Source: Schleiferilactobacillus perolens DSM 12744 | GTDB lineage: Bacteria; Bacillota; Bacilli; Lactobacillales; Lactobacillaceae | Direction: 5' to 3' | Length of the DNA stretch: 64,000 bases | Assembly (NCBI RefSeq): GCF_001435585.1 | Contig: NZ_AZEC01000013.1 | Span: 1-64,000 of the forward strand | Notes under the pieces: generated by a model | The model's input: only the letters and a program-made list of their open reading frames with translations | Database searches by the model: none | Told to the model about the DNA's origin: nothing | Shown: positions 32,606-40,181 of the stretch, in pieces | Layout: each line of letters starts with the position of its first letter | Numbering within the stretch: the stretch's first letter is position 1 | Program-made: the position numbers and the translations under genes

Positions 32606-32790
32606 TAGTATTGAGACAATACTGGGTCAGACCAATATGGCCCGACAGTATACTTTTATTTTGACAAATATTCAGCGAAACAAGCAAAATCCCGGAGATT
32701 CGGCTTATTTTATGTGATACTTTACAGATTACGAGTATCATTTTTCTATATTTATTGGTATGCTTGATTTGTTGAAGGGAGCGATACCAA

Positions 32791-33495
32791 TTGAAGAAAA
32801 TCATCCATACCATGGCCGGAGTGCTGCTCAGTCTCTTGGCTGTTGGTTCGTTGAGCGCTTGTCAACCGCAGAATAAGAGCAGCCAATCCGCTGTCAGTCA
32901 AACCAGTCAGAAGAAAGCGACCAGTCAGAAGAGGGCAGTCCAGGCCAAGATTAAAGATAATACTTATCAATTCACCCGTCTGCCTAAGCAAAATTTAGAT
33001 ACCCCATATCGGTTTACGACTGCCGTGGGCGAGTTTACGACCGGCGAGGCGTACCTATCCGGTTATCAAAAGAATAAAGACAATCCCCAAAGCTGGGATG
33101 GGTTCAAAATTGATTTCACGTATAAAAACACGACAAATAAACCCCAGAATCCGGTAAAAGCTTTTCAATCCGTCTTCAAAGTGCAAACGATGCACAAGAT
33201 GGGCGGTCAGACTAACCGGGTAATCAAACCGGTGACCACCTTTGCCGCCTATGTGGGCATGGATCCGCCCCGGCATGAGGAAGACGTCAAACGGATTGCG
33301 AATCGCAGTAAAACTGTGCAGCCCGGCGAAAGCATTGATACGATCAGTGCGTTTGGGGCAACGGATAAACAGAAACAGGATAAGAAGGCCGTTGACGATA
33401 CTGAGGCCAATTACACGGTTGCGGTATTGGCCGATCCAAAGAGCGATGTCGTCTTACAACAAGTGACAGCGAAGATCAATTGGCGTTTCGATTAA
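32791..33495 (+). CDS. Lipoprotein with DUF5067/DUF4352-like beta domain
   Basis: A 234-aa protein with a lipoprotein signal (LAVGSLSAC, Cys about 24), a Ser/Gln/Lys-rich linker and a C-terminal immunoglobulin-like domain that includes GFKIDFTYKNTTNKPQNP and ends TAKINWRFD. The domain resembles the secreted DUF5067/DUF4352 families of Firmicutes; assignment is tentative. TTG start with GAAGGGAG. Monocistronic; followed by a bidirectional terminator. Confidence 0.8.
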   Translation: MKKIIHTMAGVLLSLLAVGSLSACQPQNKSSQSAVSQTSQKKATSQKRAVQAKIKDNTYQFTRLPKQNLDTPYRFTTAVGEFTTGEAYLSGYQKNKDNPQSWDGFKIDFTYKNTTNKPQNPVKAFQSVFKVQTMHKMGGQTNRVIKPVTTFAAYVGMDPPRHEEDVKRIANRSKTVQPGESIDTISAFGATDKQKQDKKAVDDTEANYTVAVLADPKSDVVLQQVTAKINWRFD

Positions 33496-33507
33496 CATCT
33501 GTACCGC

Positions 33508-33553
33508 CAAAAAACCACCAATCCGACCGAATATGGTCAATTGGTGGTTTTTC
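33508..33553. terminator. Bidirectional terminator
   Basis: AAAAAACCACCAAT pairs with ATTGGTGGTTTTT, with A and T tracts serving both the lipoprotein gene and the convergent SDR gene. Confidence 0.85.
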
Positions 33554-33566
33554 AATACATTCGGGA

Positions 33567-34310
33567 TTACCAAGGCTGGTTGGTGGGTCCGATCGTAAAC
33601 TCGTTAACGTTTGTATCCTCAGGTTGATCGATGGCGAAGGCGACGACATTAGCCACTCGATCCGGACCGATTTCGTACGTGTCATACAATTGTTGCATGC
33701 CTTTGGCGGTGGATTGATCGGTAATGGTGTCCAACAGTTCTGTCTTGATCGCTGCTGGGTAAATCGTGGCGGTGCGAATGTTGGCATGATCTTGGGCACT
33801 TTCCATGCGCAGCACTTCCATTAGGTCCCGCACAGCCCATTTGGTGGCGCCATACACCGCCCCGCCGGGATAAGCTTTCAGGCCTGCAACCGATGATGTG
33901 GCGATGAAGTGGCCGGATTTTTGCGCCTTGAAAATGGGTAACGCTGCTGCGATCCCATTCAACACACCTTTGATATTCACATCCACCATGGCATTCCATT
34001 GGTCTGTTTGCAGCGCTGATAATGGTGAATTGGGCATTAACCCGGCATTCAAGAACATCACATCAATGCGGCCGAAACTATCTTGCGCTTTCTTAACTAA
34101 GGCAGCGTTATCCGCTGGTTTAGTCACATCAGTCACTTGATAAACGGCTTGACCGCCCTGCGCCTTGATGGCGTCAGTCAGCTGTTGCAGCTTGTCTTCG
34201 CGACGAGCGGCCAGAACCACTTTGGCCCCTTTGCTAGCCAACAGAGTGGCGGTTGCTGCACCGATCCCACTGGATGCACCCGTAATCACGACAACTTTAT
34301 CTTTAATCAT
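33567..34310 (-). CDS. Short-chain dehydrogenase/reductase (classical SDR)
   Basis: A 247-aa enzyme: cofactor motif TGASSGIGAAT (residues 11-21), AARRED at the end of beta-2 (an Arg there suggests NADP(H)), NAG in LNAGLMP, and the catalytic Ser plus YGATK (about 151-155). Substrate unknown. It is separately transcribed, with RBS GGAG about 11 bases before ATG. Confidence 0.88.
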   Translation of the reverse strand: MIKDKVVVITGASSGIGAATATLLASKGAKVVLAARREDKLQQLTDAIKAQGGQAVYQVTDVTKPADNAALVKKAQDSFGRIDVMFLNAGLMPNSPLSALQTDQWNAMVDVNIKGVLNGIAAALPIFKAQKSGHFIATSSVAGLKAYPGGAVYGATKWAVRDLMEVLRMESAQDHANIRTATIYPAAIKTELLDTITDQSTAKGMQQLYDTYEIGPDRVANVVAFAIDQPEDTNVNEFTIGPTNQPW

Positions 34311-34411
34311 TCCTAATCACTCCTCATCACCAACTAGCTTAGTTGCTGGTTTGATGTCTGTCTAATACTTATATCAGATGCTGTACTATGCATAGATTGC
34401 ATGGCACAACA

Positions 34412-34452
34412 AACGGCGCCAGACGCATTCGCATGAATGGTCTGACGCCGTG
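34412..34452 (-). terminator. Terminator of the ABC/TetR operon
   Basis: On the minus strand ACGGCGTCAGAC pairs with GTCTGGCGCCGT (one wobble) and is followed by TTTGTTG. Confidence 0.75.
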
Positions 34453-34465
34453 CGGTGACTGTCCT

Positions 34466-35098
34466 TCAATCAGGGAGGAAGCCGTGTTCCACGACTGTGA
34501 GTTGGCGATCAATATCGGCAATCAATGATTCCAAGTCTTCAATCTTTGTGTAGTGGTTGGCGGCAATCGCGTGTTGTGCCTGCAGCATGATGCTGCTGGT
34601 GACGGCATTGACCACGGCGAGCACATCTGCCATCTGGACACCGGGCCGCAACTGAATCTTTTTCATCATATCGGCAATATAACCATTGCCGATCTCCTGG
34701 GTCCTTTGCATCATCGTTCGCATTTCTTTCTGCAAACGCGGCGGGAAGTGGGGCGTATCGATATAGGCCTGCATTAAGAAGCGGAATTCTACCGGATATT
34801 CCAGCTGCATCTTGATCTTGTAGCGAGTGGCCCGGGTCACCATATCCGTTAAACTCGTGGCATCGGTCCAGACCTGCTGGTCTACCAAAGTGTAGAGCCG
34901 GTCAAAGGCGGCATGGTAAGTGTCGATGTACAGGGACTGTTTGTTGCCGAAGTAATGAAAGATCAGGCCCTTCGACACACCGGCCTGAGCGGCAATATCA
35001 TCCGTTTTGCTTTTAATAAACCCTTGCTGGCCAAAAATGACCATGGCGGTATGCAAAATCCGCTCGACTTTTTGAGGATCTGTTGTGACGTCTTTCAT
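34466..35098 (-). CDS. TetR-family regulator, last gene of the ABC exporter operon
   Basis: A 210-aa protein with a TetR HTH (KTDDIAAQAGVSKGLIFHYF, then GNKQSLYIDTYH; residues about 26-57). It overlaps the permease stop by 4 bases (ATGA). Being in the operon it probably controls, through the two TTGAC...GTCAA palindromes before the ATPase gene, it would autoregulate in response to the exported drug. Confidence 0.88.
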   Translation of the reverse strand: MKDVTTDPQKVERILHTAMVIFGQQGFIKSKTDDIAAQAGVSKGLIFHYFGNKQSLYIDTYHAAFDRLYTLVDQQVWTDATSLTDMVTRATRYKIKMQLEYPVEFRFLMQAYIDTPHFPPRLQKEMRTMMQRTQEIGNGYIADMMKKIQLRPGVQMADVLAVVNAVTSSIMLQAQHAIAANHYTKIEDLESLIADIDRQLTVVEHGFLPD

Positions 35099-36708
35099 TC
35101 GACATCACGCTGGCGATAGCCGATCACTCCGAGGATAAGAAAGGCGATGGTGATGATCACCATGGTGCTTAACCACGGTGTCGTAATGGCGTGAAGCGGT
35201 GCCTGGTTCAGCCAGCCAAAGGGGGAGAACTTCCCGCTGTCTTTGGGTAGGTTGAGCAGGGCACCAAACATTTGCACCAGCAGACCGATTCCCATATAAG
35301 CCCAGAATACAGCGCTGATTCGCGGTACCCAGCCGACTAGGAGAATGGCCAAACTGACTAGGGCGAAGACTGCCGGTAAGCCAGCAACCAGCATCCGGGT
35401 CAAATATTCTTGGGCCAATGGTTCCTTCAAAGACGCGTTCCCCGTGTAGTAGACCATGACGATACCGATCACGAAGACGAGTAGAGAAACGATTAGACCG
35501 ATGACATAATAACTGAGACTGATCGTTAGCCGAGTTTGTTTCGTGGCATGGATCATGCCCAAATAGCCTTTGTCTTCATCCTCTTTGAGGCGAAAAACGA
35601 CCTGGGCACCAGCAACGACGCCGAAAGCGACAAATAGCAAGATGTAGAGGGCTAAGAAAGACAGCACCATGGTCTTGTTAGCGGCGTTGACTTGGGAAAT
35701 GCTCATCATCTGGCGATACAGCGGATTAGTTTTGACAATATCACCGACACTGTTCAAGACCCCGCCAAAGATTCCGCCAGCAACGACGGCACCGATCAGC
35801 CACCCTAAGACGACACCCCAGGTGGTGCGGAACAACAAAGCGGGAATGGACCGCAGATAGCCCGCGGCGTGGGCCCGGCCTGCGCGCTCGGGCAAGATGC
35901 CGGTACCCAGATCCCGAGTTTTAGTTAATTGCCACGTAATCCCCGCCAAGAGGATAGCGACCCCCAGCATTAATAGCAGCGGCCAATAGTTGTTGTCGGA
36001 ATACGCATTTGTTTTTTGCGCCCAGCCAATGGGAGACAGCCAAGTCCAGTCGGTGTTTTCAATATCTGTCACAGTCCGCACCAGGTATGCCGCAACCAGA
36101 ACGGTGTAAGCAATCATATTGGCGCTGCGAGCAGTGCTGGTCAATTGAGCGATCAACAGGGTGCAGGCACCAAACATAAGATTCCCTACGATCAAGGCCA
36201 GGGTGAATAAAAGCGTGCCGTTAAAGTCGGCCCCTTTCAGATTCAGGCTGATGATGGTCCCGATATACAGGACGAACAGAATGGCATTGACGATCACCAA
36301 TTCCCAGAGAGCGGCGGCCACGGCGGCAGTGCGGCCCACTGTCCGCGCCCGGACCATTTCCAACAGGCCGCTTTCTTCCTGGCCGCGGGTATCTCGGACC
36401 ATCAGCGGCATCACATAGAGGGCGTCCAAAATTACCATGAAGACCATCATGATGCCAGCAAAAACAGTGGCCGAATTCAAAGTCACACCGTCAGGCATCG
36501 CACCGAATAGACCGGCCATCCCCGGCATTTTCAGCATCTTGATTAGATCCTGTACGCCCTTGCCAGTGGATTCCATAATGGTTTGCATCTTGAAGGCACC
36601 GCTGGCCATCATCATTTCCAAAATAATGATCCAGACAATGGAATATTTCAGATTCTGCTTCAAGTTGGCTCGCAGCAGGAAGCTGACGTGCCGATCACTG
36701 CGTGACAT
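35095..36708 (-). CDS. ABC exporter permease (polyketide/drug exporter type), 537 aa
   Basis: A polytopic protein with about 12 membrane segments in two homologous halves; DTRGQEESGLLEMVRARTVG in the first half and EDEDKGYLGMIHATKQTRLT in the second are matching coupling-helix regions. This double-length permease type works with a single ATPase in antibiotic-exporter systems of Gram-positive bacteria. It overlaps the ATPase gene by 14 bases. Confidence 0.85.
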   Translation of the reverse strand: MSRSDRHVSFLLRANLKQNLKYSIVWIIILEMMMASGAFKMQTIMESTGKGVQDLIKMLKMPGMAGLFGAMPDGVTLNSATVFAGIMMVFMVILDALYVMPLMVRDTRGQEESGLLEMVRARTVGRTAAVAAALWELVIVNAILFVLYIGTIISLNLKGADFNGTLLFTLALIVGNLMFGACTLLIAQLTSTARSANMIAYTVLVAAYLVRTVTDIENTDWTWLSPIGWAQKTNAYSDNNYWPLLLMLGVAILLAGITWQLTKTRDLGTGILPERAGRAHAAGYLRSIPALLFRTTWGVVLGWLIGAVVAGGIFGGVLNSVGDIVKTNPLYRQMMSISQVNAANKTMVLSFLALYILLFVAFGVVAGAQVVFRLKEDEDKGYLGMIHATKQTRLTISLSYYVIGLIVSLLVFVIGIVMVYYTGNASLKEPLAQEYLTRMLVAGLPAVFALVSLAILLVGWVPRISAVFWAYMGIGLLVQMFGALLNLPKDSGKFSPFGWLNQAPLHAITTPWLSTMVIITIAFLILGVIGYRQRDVE

Positions 36709-37612
36709 GACTGCTCACCCCCTGATCGGAGTAATAGTGCAGGAACAAATCTTCCAAGGTTGGCGGCGTCGATTGCAGATCCACGATACCCAGCGGCGTT
36801 AAGGCATTCATCACGGCAGTCAAAGCATCGTGATCCACCGCAAAGTTAGCCTGGAGATGACTGTCGTTTTCGTGCCAGTCAAAAACCCCAGTTTGTTGTT
36901 TCAGCGCACTTAACGGCTGCTCCGTCTGTACTTGAATTCGTAATCGCGACAGATGGCGCAACTGATCGAGGTTGCCTTGTTCAATGATGGCGCCATCCCG
37001 AATGATGACGATAGCGTCACACATCTTTTCCACTTCGGACAGGATATGACTGGACAACAGCACCGTTTTGCCAGCCTTCTTCAGCTTCCGCACTTCCTGT
37101 TGGAAGGTCAGCTCGTTCAGCGGGTCCAACCCAGAAGTAGGTTCATCAAAGATGTAGAGTTCTGCGTCCTGGGACAGGGCGGCAATCAGCGCCACCTTCT
37201 GCCGGTTCCCCTTGGAATAGGCCCGGGCCTTCTTTTTGGGATCAAATTCGAAAGCCTTCATCAGTGCATCTGTCTTAGGGTTGTGGTCTTGACCATTCAA
37301 CCGCAGCAGCAAGTCAATGATTTCACCACCAGTCAGGTTGGGCCACAGATACACGTCCCCTGGAATATAAGCAATCCGCGGGTGGATCGCCAAATCATTG
37401 TGCCACGGATCTTCGCCAAAGACGGTGGCGTCACCGCCATCCCGCTTCAACATCCCCAACAGAATCCGAATGGTGGTGGATTTGCCCGCCCCATTCGGGC
37501 CTAAAAACCCCAATACTTGACCAGCAGGCAGAGTGAAGGTGACATCCTTCAAGGCCTGAGTCCGGCCAAAGCTTTTTTTGACATGATTGAGTGCAATAAT
37601 GTTTGTCGCCAT
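36695..37612 (-). CDS. ABC exporter ATP-binding protein
   Basis: A 305-aa ATPase: Walker A GPNGAGKST (about 39-47), signature YSKGNRQKVALI (atypical Asn-Arg in place of GGQ), Walker B LYIFDEPTSGLD and switch SSHIL. First gene of the ATPase-permease-TetR operon. I choose ATG 37612 (MATNIIALNH, RBS TTGAGGAAATT); the longer frame to 37756 runs through the promoter and operators. Confidence 0.9.
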   Translation of the reverse strand: MATNIIALNHVKKSFGRTQALKDVTFTLPAGQVLGFLGPNGAGKSTTIRILLGMLKRDGGDATVFGEDPWHNDLAIHPRIAYIPGDVYLWPNLTGGEIIDLLLRLNGQDHNPKTDALMKAFEFDPKKKARAYSKGNRQKVALIAALSQDAELYIFDEPTSGLDPLNELTFQQEVRKLKKAGKTVLLSSHILSEVEKMCDAIVIIRDGAIIEQGNLDQLRHLSRLRIQVQTEQPLSALKQQTGVFDWHENDSHLQANFAVDHDALTAVMNALTPLGIVDLQSTPPTLEDLFLHYYSDQGVSSHVTQ

Positions 37613-37636
37613 AATTTCCTCAACTCCTCGATGCAT

Positions 37637-37687
37637 AGTGTAGACCCCGTTGACCCGCGAGTCAATAATTATTGACTGATCAGTCAA
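37637..37687 (-). promoter_or_regulatory. TetR-controlled promoter with two palindromic operators
   Basis: Minus-strand -35 TTGACT (37665-37660), 17-bp spacer, -10 TACACT (37642-37637). Two TetR-type sites: perfect palindrome TTGACTGATCAGTCAA (37672-37687) and TTGACCCGCGAGTCAA (37650-37665), starts 22 bp apart, the second covering the -35. Confidence 0.8.
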
Positions 37688-37871
37688 CATATTTTTTGCC
37701 GAAATTAAACGGGGTTCTGCAATCTTGTTGTACCTATTGATTGAAGGCCAAAACACCGGCGTGCAAATATATTGGCGAGCAGGGGAAACTAATGCATAAT
37801 TGAAGCATGAAAATAAAAAACTGCAGATTTTCAGTCGCTCGGATGAATGTTATCAAGAAAGGGAAATCATC

Positions 37872-38069
37872 ATGCCCAACAAGAGCATCACGTTCGATGA
37901 TTTTTTAGCGCAAAAGCTCAAAGATCCAGCCTTTAAAAGGGGCTGCGAAATTGAGTCTGCAAAACTCGAAGATTCCGTCGCTCACATGAAAGGAGTTGTG
38001 CAGCATGAAGACGACCACTTTTTACAACCTTCGGAAAAATCTGAAAACCTATTTGGATCACGCAGCTAA
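37872..38069 (+). CDS. Small protein, N-terminal remnant of a HigA-like antitoxin (?)
   Basis: A 65-aa frame with a good RBS (AAAGGGAAA before ATG 37872). Its first half, MPNKSITFDDFLAQKLKDPA then FKRGCEIESA, resembles the leader segment that precedes the HTH in HigA-type antitoxins; no HTH follows. It overlaps the YefM-like gene by 65 bases in another frame. It may be a truncated gene still translated as a leader for yefM, or a distinct small protein. Confidence 0.5.
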   Translation: MPNKSITFDDFLAQKLKDPAFKRGCEIESAKLEDSVAHMKGVVQHEDDHFLQPSEKSENLFGSRS

Positions 38070-38226
38070 TCATGAGCCAGTGCTGGTGACACGCAAAGCA
38101 AAGAAAAGCGTCGTGCTAATGAGCCAGAGTAATTATGACAACATGGTGGAAAACATGCATATCTTTGGCAATCAGGCAAATCGTGAGTGGCTGGAGAAAT
38201 CGTTGCGGCAATATCAGAACGGATAA
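38005..38226 (+). CDS. YefM/Phd-family antitoxin, no toxin partner
   Basis: A 73-aa protein: MKTTTFYNLRKNLKTYLDHA at the N-terminus is the Phd/YefM DNA-binding fold, followed by PVLVTRKAKKSVVLMSQSNY and a C-terminal toxin-binding helix (NREWLEKSLRQYQNG). Normally a YoeB-type RNase toxin gene overlaps the 3' end; here a terminator follows within 10 bases and no toxin frame is seen. RBS AAAGGAG. It is an orphan antitoxin, perhaps left after toxin loss or acting in trans. Confidence 0.82.
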   Translation: MKTTTFYNLRKNLKTYLDHAANHEPVLVTRKAKKSVVLMSQSNYDNMVENMHIFGNQANREWLEKSLRQYQNG

Positions 38227-38233
38227 TAGGTGA

Positions 38234-38273
38234 GAAAAAGCTGGCCACTTCAATGAGTGGGCCAGCTTTTTTG
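38234..38273 (+). terminator. Terminator after the orphan antitoxin
   Basis: AAAAAGCTGGCC pairs with GGCCAGCTTTTTT around an AT-rich loop. Confidence 0.85.
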
Positions 38274-38288
38274 GCTATTGCCGGTCAA

Positions 38289-38828
38289 TTAATGCTTTTC
38301 TTTATACAGTCCAGTTATTCCGATGTTTCGATACAGCGTTTTGTCGAGTTCGGCCAATTTTTTATTTAATGCCGAGATTTGGGCGGCGATTGCTTGACGG
38401 TCCCTCTCGTAATCAGTAATCGTCTGCTGTTGTTCGGGCAGTGACATGGTTGTCACCACGGGAATTTCTTGTAATCTCTTAATCGGGATCAAGGCAGTAG
38501 ATGAGCCCAACACGGTATTGGCAATTTGTGCTTCCCCGAATGGGCTGAGCAGATACTGATAGAGCCAGCGGCCATCAACTCTGTTCTTCTTGGGGCGGAT
38601 GGACCATGTTTTGCGAAAGAAGGATCTTATCGGGCGCGGACTCTTGAATGGCGCGGACTCTTGAATCAAGAAGGGCCGATTCCCGGCACCGCGAATTGGC
38701 AAAATGATATCTCCCTTTTGCAGGAGGCAATTGTTGACTTGTGTATTGGGATTGATATTGCCGTGATGAAGTCCGTCTGAACATTCTGTGTTTCTGAGAT
38801 GGGAAAGTTGTTGAAGCAAGGGGTGCAA
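38289..38828 (-). pseudogene. Type I restriction specificity subunit (HsdS) fragment
   Basis: A 179-aa frame covers one target-recognition domain and the coiled-coil repeat of HsdS: QKGDIILPIRGAGNRPFLIQ, then IRPKKNRVDGRWLYQYLLSP, GSSTALIPIKRLQEIPV, PEQQQTITDYERDRQAIAAQ and the helix KKLAELDKTLYRN. A full HsdS has two such halves (about 400 aa); the first is missing, and no hsdM or hsdR is nearby. A 17-bp direct tandem repeat lies within the recognition domain. It is either a decayed relic or a half-subunit cassette. Confidence 0.7.
38633..38666. repeat. 17-bp perfect tandem repeat inside hsdS
   Basis: GGCGCGGACTCTTGAAT occurs twice, 38633-38649 and 38650-38666. The unit is not a multiple of three, so gain or loss of one copy shifts the frame. 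Confidence 0.9.
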
Positions 38829-38996
38829 ACTCGTATCTGTTTCGGCTGATTTTTGGTATATACCGCCTTACATTTTTGTTAGTTTTGACAGTGCAAATGT
38901 TTTGCTTTTTTGACGATATTGGAGCAATAATATGGTGAGCTTGGAAAACGATGACTTGGTCGAATAGTTTTGCTCTTTTGAAAGGGAGCGGAGACG

Positions 38997-39680
38997 ATGT
39001 TAAAGCTTAAAGTATTGGTATCTGTTGGAATTTCGGTGTTATTTCTGGCAGCAGCTACTCCGGTAGTAGCTAACGCTACGGACGGATTTTCTACGCAGGA
39101 CCCTAACGCAACGGTATCCAAGGAATCTCAGAATTCCACTATTACTACTCCTGTAATCAACCAACAACAAGCAGATCATTATGTATCTGTAGTAAATAAC
39201 CAGTACGTGCTGAATAAAGCTTATGCTTCCGTTACAACTACTGCGGATTATGCAGCGGTTTCGGCTTCAGTGAAAACTGCAAACTTACTTGTCCGTGAAA
39301 ATGGATTAATCATTGACGAAGACAATAAGCTAGCTTATCCGGCGATTGAGCCGCGTTCCTTGCCAGATGATCAGGTTTATCTCGGCTGGGACGGCATTCA
39401 CGAGATCTTTCGTTCTAATGCCGCGGTTCAAAATCGGGTTAATTATTTAAATGCTGTCGGTACAAGCCTAACTGCTTCGGGTGTTGCGGCTGGCTTAGTT
39501 GGCGGCCCGGCTGGCTGGCTTATTGGTTCTATTGTGGGTGTTATTCAATTTGGAGTTTACAACCCATCCAGCCAAGCAACTGCTCTGAAGGAATACAATA
39601 TGAAGCATAAAAACGATCGCATCTGGATGATTACACCATGGAAAGTTTGGGATTACTACTTTGGCGTTCAACATGATTAA
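38997..39680 (+). CDS. Secreted glycine-zipper protein, bacteriocin-like (unknown)
   Basis: A 227-aa protein with a Sec signal peptide (MLKLKVLVSVGISVLFLAAA ... ANA, about 27 residues), a Thr/Ser/Gln-rich region, a middle part (DDQVYLGWDGIHEIFRSNAA), and a C-terminal hydrophobic glycine-rich stretch (TSLTASGVAAGLVGG, then PAGWLIGSIVGVIQFG) followed by a polar aromatic tail (WKVWDYYFGVQHD). Glycine-zipper helices of this kind occur in membrane-inserting toxins and class II/circular bacteriocins. The gene is AT-richer than its neighbours and is followed after 40 bases by a small membrane protein. Family unknown to me. Confidence 0.75.
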   Translation: MLKLKVLVSVGISVLFLAAATPVVANATDGFSTQDPNATVSKESQNSTITTPVINQQQADHYVSVVNNQYVLNKAYASVTTTADYAAVSASVKTANLLVRENGLIIDEDNKLAYPAIEPRSLPDDQVYLGWDGIHEIFRSNAAVQNRVNYLNAVGTSLTASGVAAGLVGGPAGWLIGSIVGVIQFGVYNPSSQATALKEYNMKHKNDRIWMITPWKVWDYYFGVQHD

Positions 39681-39720
39681 TTAAGCCAAATCAGTTTTTA
39701 TCTCAAAGGGGGGGAGTAAA

Positions 39721-39978
39721 TTGACAGATGCAATGATGACTGCGCTAATGAATATTGTTGGTCCCTTTGCTATTGGATTTTTGGGAATTCTTTACTACAG
39801 TGCACATCCGAAACAGTTCTCCAAATTGGTTAACTATTTGCTGATTGGTGTTGATATTATGCTGATTGTAAGTGCAAGCTATCGATTGCCAATTTCAAAT
39901 GTAGTATGGAAAGCAGTAATCGCTGCCATCGCTATGCTCACACCCTCAATCATGATAACTATCTGGCAACGAAAGTAA
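39721..39978 (+). CDS. Small membrane protein, immunity-like partner (unknown)
   Basis: An 85-aa protein with three hydrophobic helices (about 7-27, 36-55, 61-80) and a short basic tail. TTG start with a strong GGGGGGAG upstream. It lies 40 bases behind the secreted glycine-zipper gene, with a terminator only after it, so the two share a transcript. Small polytopic proteins directly after bacteriocin genes are often immunity proteins; here that is inference only. Confidence 0.65.
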   Translation: MTDAMMTALMNIVGPFAIGFLGILYYSAHPKQFSKLVNYLLIGVDIMLIVSASYRLPISNVVWKAVIAAIAMLTPSIMITIWQRK

Positions 39979-40095
39979 GGTATTAGGGCTGGTCAAAGTT
40001 TTGATCGGTGGTCACACTTTCGTAAATCAATTTGGAAAACTCAAAGCACTGAGCCTTCTTATTTTCTCGAATAGCTGGTTCAATGATTTAAATAA

Positions 40096-40155
40096 CCCAG
40101 GATAAGGCCATGGAAAAGGTTCTCTTCTTTGGCTTTATCTTGGGTCGTTTTTTAT
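40096..40155 (+). terminator. Terminator after the glycine-zipper operon
   Basis: ACCCAGGATAAGGCCA pairs with TGGCTTTATCTTGGGT (one bulge) and is followed by CGTTTTTTAT. About 120 bp between the stop at 39978 and this stem hold nothing else recognisable. Confidence 0.7.
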
Positions 40156-40181
40156 ACGTTTGATATTTGCAGAATTATGTC

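Noticed and set aside
38187-38369. 60-aa frame as a toxin partner for YefM
   Set aside because: No RBS, overlaps the terminator at 38234-38273, and has no resemblance to YoeB/RelE toxins.
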